A DNA stretch of 64,000 bases from Sinorhizobium chiapasense. Its GTDB lineage: Bacteria; Pseudomonadota; Alphaproteobacteria; Rhizobiales; Rhizobiaceae. Below, in pieces: positions 44,585 through 54,629 of the stretch. Location of the stretch: positions 868,001 through 932,000 of the forward strand of contig NZ_CP133152.1 in assembly GCF_036488675.1 (NCBI RefSeq). The letters are read 5' to 3'. Position numbers and translations under genes: made by a program. A model generated the notes under the pieces. That model was given only the letters and a program-made list of their open reading frames with translations, searched no databases and was not told the DNA's origin. Numbering within the stretch: position 1 is the stretch's first letter; every line of letters starts with the position of its first letter.

Positions 44585-46474
44585 ATGAGTGAAGTCGAAA
44601 TGTCCGTCGAGAAACATGTCTTCGAAGCCGATGTGGCGCGGCTGCTCCATTTGATGGTGCACTCGGTCTATTCGGACAAGAACATCTTCCTTCGCGAACT
44701 GATTTCGAATGCGGCGGATGCCTGCGAGAAGCTGCGCTACGAGGCGATCGTCGCGCCGGAACTGCTCGGCAGCGATCCTCAGCCGCGCATCACGCTGACG
44801 TTGGACGAGGAAGGGGCGCGTCTCGTCGTCGAGGACAACGGCATCGGCATGAGCCGCGACGAACTGGTCGAATCCCTCGGCACGATTGCCCGTTCTGGCA
44901 CACGGGCCTTCATGGAGCGGATCGAGGCGGCCCAGGGCAAGGAGGGCGCACAGCTCATCGGCCAGTTCGGCGTCGGCTTCTATTCGGCCTTCATGGTTGC
45001 CGACAATGTCGACGTCGTTTCCCGCCGTGCAGGCTCCGACAAGGCCTGGCACTGGGCGTCGGACGGCAAGGGCAGCTACACCGTTTCCGCGGTTGAACTC
45101 GCCGATGCTCCGGCGCGCGGCACGCGGATCACGCTCCATCTTATGGACGACGCCAAAAGCTACACGTCGCGCTGGACGGTCGAGCGGATCGTCAAAGACC
45201 AATCCGGCCACGTGCCCGTCCCGATCTCGATCGTCGAAAAGCCCGGCGAAGAGCCCGCCCAGGTCGCGGATGGCACGGCTCTCTGGACCAAACAGAAGAG
45301 CGAGATTTCCAAGGAAGACTACGCGGATTTCTACCGCAGCGTCGCCGGGCAGTATGACGAACCGGCCGCCACCGTTCACTTCCGGGCTGAAGGTCGCCAC
45401 GAATATACGGCGCTCGCCTTCGTACCGGGCTCCAAGCCCTTCGATCTTTTCGATCCGGATCGCAAGGGGCGGATGAAACTCTATGTCAAGCGTGTCTTCA
45501 TCACCGATGAGGCCGAATTGCTGCCGCGTTACCTGCGTTTCGTACGCGGGCTTATCGACACGGCCGATCTGCCGCTCAATGTCTCGCGCGAAATGATTCA
45601 GGAAAGCCCGCTGCTCGCCAGCATCCGCAAGGGGCTCACGAGCCGAGTCCTGACCAGCATCGAGAAGTTGGCGGAAAGCGAGCCCGAGACCTTCGCCAAG
45701 GTCTGGGAAAACTTCGGGAGCGTCATCAAGGAAGGCATCTACGAAGATTTCGAGCGACGGGCACAGCTCATTGCGCTTTCGCGCTTCCGCACCACGGCGA
45801 CTGACGACAATCCGCGTGCGTTGAGCGACTACGTCAAGGACATGAAGGATGGCCAGACGGCGATCTACTATCTGACCGGCGACAACCTTGCTCAGTTGAA
45901 GGCTTCGCCACAGCTTGAAGGGTTTCGCGCCCGTGGCATCGAAGTGTTGCTGCTCACCGATCCGGTCGACAGCTTCTGGGTGACCTCGGCGCCGGAATTC
46001 GAAGGCAAGCCGTTCAAGTCGATCACGCAAGGGGCGGCGGATCTCGCCGGCATTGCGAAGCAGGCGCCCGACGATGCGACCTCCACGGAGACGAGCCAGG
46101 CCGTGGCCGAGTTCGTTACCTTCGCCAAGGCGACGCTCGGTGACGCGGTTGCCGATGTCAGGACCTCGGAGCGGTTGACGGAAAGCGCAGTCTGCCTCGT
46201 GGCACCCGAGCATGGACCGGATCGCCAGCTCGAAAAGATGTTGCAGGGCGCTGGTCGTATCGATGGCGCAGCAAAGCCGATCCTGGAGATCAATCCCGGC
46301 CACAGCCTGATCACCGCCATCGCTGCCTGCCCCGCCGAGGACGAGGCATTCCGCGAGGACGCGGTGAGGCTCTTGCTCGACCAGGCGCGCGTCCTCGATG
46401 GCGACAAGCCGGAAGATCCGCGCGCCTTCGCGGAGCGGCTGTCACGCGTCTTCAGCCGGGCTTTGAAGGGGTAG
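44585..46474 (+). CDS. htpG: Hsp90 chaperone HtpG
   Basis: A 629-residue chaperone. The N-terminal GHKL ATPase contains FLRELISNAADAC, VEDNGIGMSRDEL, GTIARSG and GQFGVGFYSAFMVA. The middle domain has RVFITDEAELLPRYLRFVRG and NVSREMIQES, and a C-terminal dimerisation domain ends at about 629. It folds client proteins in the cytosol in an ATP cycle. The ATG at 44585 follows a strong AAGGAGG. As I recall, htpG lies on pSymB in S. meliloti beside these same neighbours. A REP-like palindrome follows the stop. Confidence 0.95.
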   Translation: MSEVEMSVEKHVFEADVARLLHLMVHSVYSDKNIFLRELISNAADACEKLRYEAIVAPELLGSDPQPRITLTLDEEGARLVVEDNGIGMSRDELVESLGTIARSGTRAFMERIEAAQGKEGAQLIGQFGVGFYSAFMVADNVDVVSRRAGSDKAWHWASDGKGSYTVSAVELADAPARGTRITLHLMDDAKSYTSRWTVERIVKDQSGHVPVPISIVEKPGEEPAQVADGTALWTKQKSEISKEDYADFYRSVAGQYDEPAATVHFRAEGRHEYTALAFVPGSKPFDLFDPDRKGRMKLYVKRVFITDEAELLPRYLRFVRGLIDTADLPLNVSREMIQESPLLASIRKGLTSRVLTSIEKLAESEPETFAKVWENFGSVIKEGIYEDFERRAQLIALSRFRTTATDDNPRALSDYVKDMKDGQTAIYYLTGDNLAQLKASPQLEGFRARGIEVLLLTDPVDSFWVTSAPEFEGKPFKSITQGAADLAGIAKQAPDDATSTETSQAVAEFVTFAKATLGDAVADVRTSERLTESAVCLVAPEHGPDRQLEKMLQGAGRIDGAAKPILEINPGHSLITAIAACPAEDEAFREDAVRLLLDQARVLDGDKPEDPRAFAERLSRVFSRALKG

Positions 46475-46488
46475 CTCCTACGATAGCG

Positions 46489-46553
46489 GCCCCTCATCCA
46501 CCTGCCGCTTGTCCCCTCGCCCCGCTTGCGGGGAGAGGGCTAGGGTGAGGGGC
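46489..46553. repeat. REP-like palindromic repeat between htpG and the CoA-transferase gene
   Basis: Outer arms GCCCCTCA (46489-46496) and TGAGGGGC (46546-46553) enclose an inner hairpin of CCCTC/GAGGG and CCCCGC/GCGGGG around a TT loop. This GC-rich family is widespread in rhizobial intergenic DNA. It sits between convergent stops and may help end both transcripts. Confidence 0.65.
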
Positions 46554-46591
46554 ACAACAGCTCGCGACCGTGAGCTGGTCGGATCTCACCT

Positions 46592-47773
46592 TTATTCTTT
46601 CGGGATAGCCATCCCAATCTCCGCCAGCACCTCTTCCGTATGCTCGCCCAACCGGGGCACTCCGCGCTCAAGCGCGAGCGAGGCACTGGAGAAGCGGATC
46701 GGCGTCCGGATACCGGGTGACGTTCCCGTCGCGGCGCCGGTGTGTGGCGTCTCCACGCGCATCTGCCGATGGAGGATCTGGGGATCCGCGAAGACATCGG
46801 CGACCGTGTTGATCGGGCCGCCCGGTACACCCGCGGCTTCGAGCTTCGCCAAAAGCCCATCCCGCGCGAATTTTACGGTTTCCGAGGCGAGCTCCGGTGT
46901 CAGGCTATCGCGATGCTGAACACGGCCGGCATTGGTCAGATAGCGCCCGTCTGACGCCAGGTCCGCGCGGCCGAGCACGTCGCAGAACTTGACGAACTGC
47001 CGGTCGTTGCCGACAGCGACGATCAGATGGCCGTCAGCGGTCGGAAAGACCTGGTAAGGCGCGATGTTGGGATGCGCATTGCCGAGACGCCGCGGCGCCT
47101 TGCCCGAGACGAGAAAATTCAGCGCCTGGTTGGCGAGCACGCCGGTCATGCAATCGAGCAGCGCCATGTCGATCTGCTGCCCCTCGCCCGTGCGTTCGCG
47201 CTGCGCAAGCGCCGCCTGCACGGCGATCACGCCGTAGAGCCCGGTAAAGATGTCGGCGAAGGCGACGCCGATCTTCTGCGGCTCGCGATCCGGCTCGCCG
47301 GTCAGATCCATGATCCCGCTCATGCCCTGGACGATGTAGTCGTAGCCGGCGCGGTGGGCATAGGGGCCGTCCTGGCCGAAGCCGGTCACCGAACAATAGA
47401 TGAGTCGCGGGTTGATCTTCCTCAGGCTCTGATAGTCGAGCCCGTATTTGGCGAGGCCACCGACCTTGAAGTTTTCGAGGAGCACGTCGGATTGTGCCGC
47501 CAGCCGCCGTACCGCCTCCTGCCCCTCCTCCGTCGTGAAATCGAGCACGACCGAACGCTTGCCGCGGTTGCAGGCATGGAAATAGGCGGCGTCGAGCTTC
47601 TCGCCGCCCTCGCCTGCGACAAAGGGTGGTCCCCAGGTTCGGGTATCGTCGCCGGCTGGGCTTTCCACCTTGATGACGTCGGCGCCGAGATCGGCGAGTG
47701 TCTGGCCGATCCAGGGGCCGGCCAGAATGCGGGCGAGTTCGAGAACGCGAATACCCTTTAGCGGCGCTTCCAT
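46592..47773 (-). CDS. CaiB/BaiF-type (class III) CoA-transferase
   Basis: A 393-residue CoA-transferase. It begins MEAPLKGIRVLELARILAGP, with LGADVIKVE and YDYIVQGMSGIMDLTG. The catalytic aspartate is Asp174 in FADIFTGLYG. Members move CoA between carboxylic acids. The gene lies 11 bp after the glutaryl-CoA dehydrogenase gene in the same direction, so it probably activates glutarate (for instance from succinyl-CoA) for that enzyme. This is an inference from context. Confidence 0.85.
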   Translation of the reverse strand: MEAPLKGIRVLELARILAGPWIGQTLADLGADVIKVESPAGDDTRTWGPPFVAGEGGEKLDAAYFHACNRGKRSVVLDFTTEEGQEAVRRLAAQSDVLLENFKVGGLAKYGLDYQSLRKINPRLIYCSVTGFGQDGPYAHRAGYDYIVQGMSGIMDLTGEPDREPQKIGVAFADIFTGLYGVIAVQAALAQRERTGEGQQIDMALLDCMTGVLANQALNFLVSGKAPRRLGNAHPNIAPYQVFPTADGHLIVAVGNDRQFVKFCDVLGRADLASDGRYLTNAGRVQHRDSLTPELASETVKFARDGLLAKLEAAGVPGGPINTVADVFADPQILHRQMRVETPHTGAATGTSPGIRTPIRFSSASLALERGVPRLGEHTEEVLAEIGMAIPKE

Positions 47774-47784
47774 GACGGCAATAC

Positions 47785-48972
<1,188 letters not shown>

Positions 48973-49039
48973 GTCTCTCTCCCGTCGTATTTTTCCGCCT
49001 GTGGTTATGGCAAGCGGGCTCAACGGTTTCAAACGAAAT

Positions 49040-49054
49040 TGAGGCACTGCCTCA
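49040..49054. promoter_or_regulatory. Shared operator palindrome between gcdH and its LysR gene
   Basis: TGAGGCACTGCCTCA is a perfect 7-1-7 inverted repeat in the 166-bp divergent interval, 68 bp before gcdH and 85 bp before the LysR start. LysR-type regulators bind dyads of this kind, so it is the best candidate site for control of both genes. Confidence 0.6.
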
Positions 49055-49138
49055 TGCGTCCGGGGAATGGACCTTGCGCCCGAGGCCGTTCTGCTGATTA
49101 TTCGCAAACGCGATACAGAGATCGACACAACCGCCGCC

Positions 49139-50095
49139 ATGACCAACAATCGCCTCGAACGTTTTGCCCACAATCTGGACTGGAATCTGCTGCGCACCTT
49201 CGTCGTCGTTGTCGAGGAGGGCAGCATTACGGCGGCGGCCAACCGGCTGCTTCTGCAGCAGCCGGCCGTCAGCATGGCATTGAAGCGGCTGGAGCAGACC
49301 GTCGGTCAGAAATTGATCGACCGGAGGCCGGGTCGGTTCAATCTCACCGAAGCGGGCGAGAAGTTGCACGGCCAGTGCCGGGACATCTTCGCGGCGGTGG
49401 TCCGTCTGCCCAATGTGCTGGAGACCGCGGGCGAGGAGGTGACCGGCCATCTCAACATCCATTCGGTCAGCCACGCCCACAATCCCGCCTGGGATGACAA
49501 GCTCGACACGTTCTTCCGAATGCATCCGAAAGTGACACTGTCGGTGACGATCGCGACGACGGTCGATGTGCTTAGTGCCGTCGAGCGCAATATTGCCACG
49601 ATGGGCCTCTGCGACGGCGTCATTCCCGACGGCTTGAACAGGAGCTTCCATATTCGCGAGCGTTACGCACTTTATTGCGGGCGCGGTCATCCGCTGTTCG
49701 GCGCCGAAGGCGTCGATTTCAACGACCTGCGTGGCAACCCCTACATCGCTTTCATTGCCGACGTCCTTGGCGGGCAGCACATGAATTCGGTGACCGCCGT
49801 TCGCGCGATCGGCTCCTTCGGCCAGCAGGTCCGGGGCGTTTCGTGCAATGTCGAGGAGGTCATGCGGCTGATTTGCGCGAATGTCGGTATCGGCATGCTG
49901 CCCGACCACATCGCGGGCCCCGCAGTCAAGGCGGGGCAGTTGTGGCAGTTGCCGCCCTATAGCGACCTGCCGACGACGGATGTCTTTCGTATCTCGAATC
50001 CCAACTCGATCCTCAATGCCGCGGAAGCAGCCTTTCTCGCGCATGTCGCGGACACGGAACCGCTGGATCACTGCCTAAGCCATCATCAGGATTGA
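49139..50095 (+). CDS. LysR-type regulator, probable regulator of gcdH (GcdR-like)
   Basis: A 318-residue LysR protein. The helix-turn-helix is at about residues 13-70 ([33 protein letters not shown]). The effector domain follows, with [15 protein letters not shown] at the end. The ATG at 49139 was chosen so that the N-terminus precedes the HTH by about 12 residues. An in-frame ATG at 49067 would lengthen it by 24 residues. Divergence from gcdH and the shared palindrome suggest it regulates glutarate catabolism. The coinducer (glutarate or glutaryl-CoA) is an inference. Confidence 0.8.
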   Translation: MTNNRLERFAHNLDWNLLRTFVVVVEEGSITAAANRLLLQQPAVSMALKRLEQTVGQKLIDRRPGRFNLTEAGEKLHGQCRDIFAAVVRLPNVLETAGEEVTGHLNIHSVSHAHNPAWDDKLDTFFRMHPKVTLSVTIATTVDVLSAVERNIATMGLCDGVIPDGLNRSFHIRERYALYCGRGHPLFGAEGVDFNDLRGNPYIAFIADVLGGQHMNSVTAVRAIGSFGQQVRGVSCNVEEVMRLICANVGIGMLPDHIAGPAVKAGQLWQLPPYSDLPTTDVFRISNPNSILNAAEAAFLAHVADTEPLDHCLSHHQD

Positions 50096-50176
50096 TAACA
50101 ACATTTCCAACTATAAATTTGAACGGCATCCCTGGTCTCCCTATGGTCCGCGCGAGCGACCTGGGGAACTGGAAAT

Positions 50177-51304
50177 ATGCGGAAATACGATGTCGTCATC
50201 ATTGGCGGTGGAATTGCGGGCTTGTCGCTCGCCTATTTCCTGAGCCAGCACCGCTCGGTTGCTGTCATCGAGCGGGAGGACGCGCTCGGTTACCACAGCA
50301 CTGGCCGTTCCGCCGCCGAGTTCGTGCTGAGGTACAATGCGCCGGAAGTGTGCGCGCTTGCAAGGATTGCCAAGGGTTTCTTCGATCGACCGCCGCAGGG
50401 CTTCACCGATGTGCCGCTCTTGAAGCAGCGCGGCGGCGTGATGATAGCCAGCGCCGACAAAATCGCGCGGTTCGAAGCGGTTCTGGCCGAAGAACGCGCG
50501 TTCACGCCGGAAATCGAGCGCGTGACACCGGAAGAGGCCGTGTCCCGCGTTCCGATCCTCAGACCCGACTATGTCGCTGCGGCTTACCATGACCCGCATT
50601 TCTGGGACATCGAGGTGGAAAACCTGCTTCAGGGCTACGTCAAGGGCGCCCGGCGGAATGGAAGCGAGATCCTGGAACGCCATGAGATCTTGTCAGCCGA
50701 ACGCGATGGCACCGCCTGGATCCTGACGACCACCGCCGGCGAGATCAGCGCCAGGGTCGTCGTCAATGCCGCCGGCGCCTGGGCCGATCCGGTCGCCGCG
50801 CTCTTCGGGGTCGGCCCGATCGGTATCGTCCCGCATCGCCGCACCGCCATCACGGTCGATCTCCCGGATGGCGTGGATGCGACGACCTTGCCGGAAATCA
50901 ACGAGATAGACGAGGATTTCTACATGAAGCCGGAAGGCGGGCGACTGCTCGCCTCTCCGGCGGACGCCACGCCCTGCGAGCCGTCCGATGTCCAGCCCGA
51001 GGAGATCGATATCGCCTGGGCCGCACACTACGTGGAAGAGGCCACCACGATCTCCGTGCGGAGGATCGCCAACAGCTGGGCGGGCCTGCGCAACTTCTCG
51101 GGGGACAAGTTGCCCGTCGTCGGATTTGCGCCAGGGCGATCCGATTTCTTCTGGCTTGCCGGCCAGGGCGGATACGGCATCCTCACCTCGCCGGCACTAG
51201 GGCAGCTTGCCGCGAGCCTCGTCATGGATGCACAGTTGCCGGAGGCATTCAGGAGCGAAGCGCTCGCTCCACAATCCTTCTCCCCCGCCCGCTTCCAAAA
51301 GTAA
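50177..51304 (+). CDS. FAD-dependent amino acid oxidase-like protein (DAO family)
   Basis: A 375-residue protein with the N-terminal FAD motif DVVIIGGGIAGLSLAYFL. The substrate domain includes HSTGRSAAEFVLRYNAP and NSWAGLRNFSGDKLPVVG. The C-terminal FFWLAGQGGYGILTSPALGQLAA binds the cofactor. This fits the glycine/D-amino acid oxidase group, which deaminates amino acids or related amines. It starts 81 bp after the LysR gene in the same direction and may be in its operon. It converges with a second LysR gene. The substrate is unknown. Confidence 0.78.
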   Translation: MRKYDVVIIGGGIAGLSLAYFLSQHRSVAVIEREDALGYHSTGRSAAEFVLRYNAPEVCALARIAKGFFDRPPQGFTDVPLLKQRGGVMIASADKIARFEAVLAEERAFTPEIERVTPEEAVSRVPILRPDYVAAAYHDPHFWDIEVENLLQGYVKGARRNGSEILERHEILSAERDGTAWILTTTAGEISARVVVNAAGAWADPVAALFGVGPIGIVPHRRTAITVDLPDGVDATTLPEINEIDEDFYMKPEGGRLLASPADATPCEPSDVQPEEIDIAWAAHYVEEATTISVRRIANSWAGLRNFSGDKLPVVGFAPGRSDFFWLAGQGGYGILTSPALGQLAASLVMDAQLPEAFRSEALAPQSFSPARFQK

Positions 51305-51399
51305 GCAAGATCGTGGATCCAGGTTCTGCCGGAGTTGCAGCGGGATTGGACTCGTCGTCAGACCTATGACGGCGTTGGGCGGTGCGCGACGCTGCGAAT

Positions 51400-52329
51400 T
51401 TAGATCCCGGCAAATCCTTCTTCATCGATGTCGCCGGCGCCCAGCGCCACGAACCGGTCCAAAAGCCACGAAGCCGCCGGCCCCGGCGGCGTGTCGCGCC
51501 GCCAGACGCCGGCGAAGCGATAGATCCCGCCACTGTGGTCAGGGATGGCGAGCCGCATAAGCGTGCCGTTATCGAGATCGGGCTGGACCAAAGGCAGGGG
51601 CATGTTGCCCCAGCCGAGCCCCTGGCGCAGCAGCGCGTGCTTCGCGCCGAGGTCGGCGAGCCTCCAGGTGCGGGGACTGAGCACGGCGAAGTCCTGCCCC
51701 TCGGTTAGGGGAGAGCGATCCGTCAAGACGAGCTGGACATGGTTGCGCGCCTCGCCCGGCTCGATCCGCTCCATCCGCCCGAGCGGATGGTCGGGCGCAG
51801 CCACGGGAACCGTTGGAACCGCCCCTGCCGCAACACAACTCACCCCCTCGACGGCCGTTGCCAGCGGGCCGGAAATGCCGATTATCGCCTTGCGTTCCAG
51901 CACCGCCGCAGTAACTGCGCCGAGGGCCTCGACGTGGAGGCACAGCGACACCGTCGGAAACGCCTCGGCGAAGGCGTGCAACGCCTTTCCAATCCTCTCC
52001 GCCGGCAGCATCACGTCGACGGCGATGTCGACCTCCGCCTCCAATCCGTCAAGTAGACCCTTCACCTTAGCCCGCAGGCCGTCGATGCCTTGAGCCAGCG
52101 CCCGCGCCTCCGCGAGCACCGTGCGTCCCGCAGCCGTCAGCTTGGGCTTTCGCGTGCCGTCGCGTTCGAACAACTCGAGCCCGAGTTGCGCTTCCAGATT
52201 GGCGATGCCGTAACTGACGACGGAGACGGCGCGATTGAGGTTGCGGGCCGCACCTGCAAAACTCCCGGCATCGACCACGGCCAAAAACACCCGAAGCTGC
52301 TCGAAAGTCGGCGTGCCAGGATTGGACAT
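51400..52329 (-). CDS. LysR-family transcriptional regulator
   Basis: A 309-residue regulator with an N-terminal winged HTH (FEQLRVFLAVVDAGSFAGAA, VSYGIANLEAQLG) and an effector domain from about residue 95. It converges with the FAD oxidase gene and lies 230 bp from the AraC gene, divergently. Its target is unknown. CTTTCT-A-AGAAAG (52369-52381), a 13-bp palindrome 40 bp upstream of the start, could be its operator. Confidence 0.8.
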   Translation of the reverse strand: MSNPGTPTFEQLRVFLAVVDAGSFAGAARNLNRAVSVVSYGIANLEAQLGLELFERDGTRKPKLTAAGRTVLAEARALAQGIDGLRAKVKGLLDGLEAEVDIAVDVMLPAERIGKALHAFAEAFPTVSLCLHVEALGAVTAAVLERKAIIGISGPLATAVEGVSCVAAGAVPTVPVAAPDHPLGRMERIEPGEARNHVQLVLTDRSPLTEGQDFAVLSPRTWRLADLGAKHALLRQGLGWGNMPLPLVQPDLDNGTLMRLAIPDHSGGIYRFAGVWRRDTPPGPAASWLLDRFVALGAGDIDEEGFAGI

Positions 52330-52368
52330 AGTTCAACTTTCTCGAGCAAATATGTCACAATTATCCCA

Positions 52369-52381
52369 CTTTCTAAGAAAG
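52369..52381. promoter_or_regulatory. Palindrome upstream of the LysR gene
   Basis: CTTTCT-A-AGAAAG is a perfect 6-1-6 inverted repeat in the 229-bp gap between the LysR and AraC genes. It lies 40 bp before the LysR start and 178 bp before the AraC start. Either gene product could bind it. Confidence 0.4.
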
Positions 52382-52558
52382 CCGGCAAGCCTGTATACAC
52401 GATCGAGGCGACCAGGCCGCCAGGAACCAGACCGAGGACGTGAGGGCTAAATTTTCCAGATCCGGATCATCGCGGCCCACAGAAAAGAGGCGCTGAGTTG
52501 GGCAAGCCTTTCCGAGGGCCGCCGGTCGCAGCGCTGAACGAAAGAAGAGAGGAAGCTC

Positions 52559-53404
52559 ATGTCAATGGGACCGCAAGTGACCGTTCTTCGATCAGGCTCC
52601 GTATCGGTTGCTCATGTCCGCAGCGATCGTGTCATCAAGAAGGAGAGCGTCGCAATCCCGAATTCGGACTCGTTCAGCACCATCGTTCAACTGCGCCCGT
52701 TCAAGGACCACCGTTTGTGGCGAAACGGAAGACTGGTCCACGACGGAAGCCATTCGCAGGGGGCGCTGTCGATCACGCATCTTGTCGACGACTGGCGTTG
52801 CGAGCATCGCTCGGCGTTTGACAACATCCGCTTTACGATCGATCGCAAAGCGTTGCGCGACTTTCTGCTCGATAACGGAAAGGCCGACATCCCCCGCCTG
52901 AAGTGCGAGCCCGGCCAGGTCGACCCGGTGGTGTATCATCTCGGGCAAGCGCTTTTGCCTGCCCTTGCAGATCCGCAGAACGCCGACAAGCTGTATGTAG
53001 ACCACGTGCTGCTCGCTTTTCAAGCTCATCTTGTAAGTCGCTACGGCGGCGTTGATCTTGCGCCGGCGCGGCAACATGGCCTTTCCAGGCATCAACTGGC
53101 AGGCGCGACGGCATACCTTGCGGAACACGCGTCGCGCAAAATATCAATGACGGAGGTCGCGTCGATATGCGACCTGTCCACCAGCCACTTCATTCGGGCA
53201 TTCAAGAAATCGACGGGACGCACGCCTCACCGCTGGCTGACTGAGCACCGAATCCGGAAGGCCCAGGATCTGCTGTTGAGTGACACGCCCATTGCAGAGA
53301 TCGCGGTCGGCTGTGGGTTTACGGATCAAAGCCATCTGACGCATGTATTTTCGTCCATTTGCGGCGCGTCACCGGCCGCCTGGCGGCGGATGCAGCGCAA
53401 ATGA
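52559..53404 (+). CDS. AraC-family transcriptional regulator
   Basis: A 281-residue regulator. The C-terminal 100 residues hold the two AraC helix-turn-helices (KISMTEVASICDLSTSHFIR, then TPIAEIAVGCGFTDQSHLTH). The N-terminal 170 residues form an unclassified sensor domain. The ATG at 52559 follows GAGAGGAAG. It lies 208 bp upstream of the isochorismatase-like gene and is the likely activator of that five-gene operon. The direct repeats in the gap are candidate binding sites. The inducer is unknown. Confidence 0.83.
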   Translation: MSMGPQVTVLRSGSVSVAHVRSDRVIKKESVAIPNSDSFSTIVQLRPFKDHRLWRNGRLVHDGSHSQGALSITHLVDDWRCEHRSAFDNIRFTIDRKALRDFLLDNGKADIPRLKCEPGQVDPVVYHLGQALLPALADPQNADKLYVDHVLLAFQAHLVSRYGGVDLAPARQHGLSRHQLAGATAYLAEHASRKISMTEVASICDLSTSHFIRAFKKSTGRTPHRWLTEHRIRKAQDLLLSDTPIAEIAVGCGFTDQSHLTHVFSSICGASPAAWRRMQRK

Positions 53405-53496
53405 GCCCGCGGGCAGCAGACAACGCTCCTTCTAGGGGATCTTCGCCCGGCCGTTTGCACGAGGTCGATGAAAAAAATCATCCATCCGAGCAATTT

Positions 53497-53574
53497 TCGA
53501 CAATGAGTGCAGTTTTCTACAATCAGCATCCTTTCGCATATCTACAATCAGCCTCTCGCCTATCTACAATCAGC
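53497..53574 (+). repeat. Direct-repeat array (TCTACAATCAGC) upstream of the isochorismatase-like operon
   Basis: TCTACAATCAGC occurs exactly at 53516-53527, 53541-53552 and 53563-53574. A diverged copy (TCGACAATGAGT) lies at 53497-53508. Spacings are 19, 25 and 22 bp, roughly two helical turns. AraC-type activators bind such direct repeats. The array ends 38 bp before the first gene's ATG. Confidence 0.6.
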
Positions 53575-53612
53575 GGCCTTTCGCACGCACTAGTAACCAC
53601 ATGGAGGTCTCA

Positions 53613-54269
53613 ATGCCGACGAACGCCACACCGACCCCTGGCTCCCTTCTGATATCGCCGACGGATCATGCGCTGATCATGATCGATTTCCAGTCGCAAA
53701 TGGCCTTTGCGACGAAGTCGATCGACGCGGTGCAACTGCGCAACAATGCCGCGCTGGTGGCGCACGCGGCCGCAGGCTTCAAGGTGCCGACGATCCTCAC
53801 GACCGTCGCCGAAAAGAGCTTTTCAGGCCCGATGTTCGGCGAGATCACAGAGGCCTTCCCGGGCCAGGCGCTGCTCGACCGCACCTCGATGAACACCTGG
53901 GAGGACGCGGCCGTCATCGAAAAGGTCAATGCCATCGGCAAACAGCGGCTGGTCTTCTGCGGACTGTGGACCTCCGTCTGCATTGTCGGACCGACGCTTT
54001 CGGCCCTCGACCAGGGCTTTGAAGTCTATGCGATCGCCGACGCCTGCGGCGACGTTTCGGAAGAGGCGCACGAGCGCGCCATGGAGCGCATGGTCCAGGC
54101 CGGTGTCAGGCCGATGACCTCGCTGCAATATATGCTGGAACTGCAGCGCGACTGGGCTCGCACCGAGACCTATGACATGACGACAGGCATCGCCAAGAAA
54201 TTCGGCGGCGCCTACGGCCTCGGCATCATCTATGCCAAGACCATGTTCGGTGCGTCCGAAGGACACTGA
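53613..54269 (+). CDS. Isochorismatase-like cysteine hydrolase (YcaC-type)
   Basis: A 218-residue hydrolase. Asp25 lies in LIMIDFQSQMAFAT, and Cys123 in CGLWTSVCIVGPTLSAL is the nucleophile. A basic residue around 90 (DRTSMNTWED) would complete the triad. The YcaC/isochorismatase-like group cleaves amides or isochorismate-like compounds; which one is not visible. The start at 53613 follows GGAGG. It heads a five-gene rightward operon behind the AraC regulator, with a 69-bp gap to the XapX gene. Confidence 0.83.
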   Translation: MPTNATPTPGSLLISPTDHALIMIDFQSQMAFATKSIDAVQLRNNAALVAHAAAGFKVPTILTTVAEKSFSGPMFGEITEAFPGQALLDRTSMNTWEDAAVIEKVNAIGKQRLVFCGLWTSVCIVGPTLSALDQGFEVYAIADACGDVSEEAHERAMERMVQAGVRPMTSLQYMLELQRDWARTETYDMTTGIAKKFGGAYGLGIIYAKTMFGASEGH

Positions 54270-54338
54270 GCCCTCTCAGGGCCGGACTGCGCCGTTCCGT
54301 CCGCATCGGGCGGAGCGGCCCCTCTTGCCGAAAGGACC

Positions 54339-54629
54339 ATGCCGATGAAAATGTACCTGCTGTCGCTCGGGGCCGGGTTGCTCGTGGGCGTCATCTACAG
54401 CCTGCTTAACGTTCGCTCGCCGGCTCCGCCGGTTATCGCGCTGGTGGGGCTTTTGGGCATCCTCATCGGCGAACAGGCGGTGCCGGTGGTCAAGCGCCTG
54501 ATGTCGGGCCATCCCGTGAACGTTTCCTGGTTCAACAGCCGCTGTGTCCCGCACGTTTTCGGCGAACTGCCGACTGGCGTCAATCACGACGGTGTGGCCG
54601 ATCAGCCGCCGACGCGGGAGATCGGTTGA
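54339..54629 (+). CDS. XapX-domain small membrane protein
   Basis: A 96-residue protein with two N-terminal transmembrane helices (about 4-21 and 28-50). It contains LLSLGAGLLVGVIYSLLNVRSPAPP and VIALVGLLGILIGEQ, matching the XapX (DUF1427) family. These proteins are often found beside isochorismatase or amidohydrolase genes, and their role is unknown. An ATG at 54345 is an alternative start. Its stop overlaps the next gene's start (TGATG), implying coupling. Confidence 0.75.
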   Translation: MPMKMYLLSLGAGLLVGVIYSLLNVRSPAPPVIALVGLLGILIGEQAVPVVKRLMSGHPVNVSWFNSRCVPHVFGELPTGVNHDGVADQPPTREIG

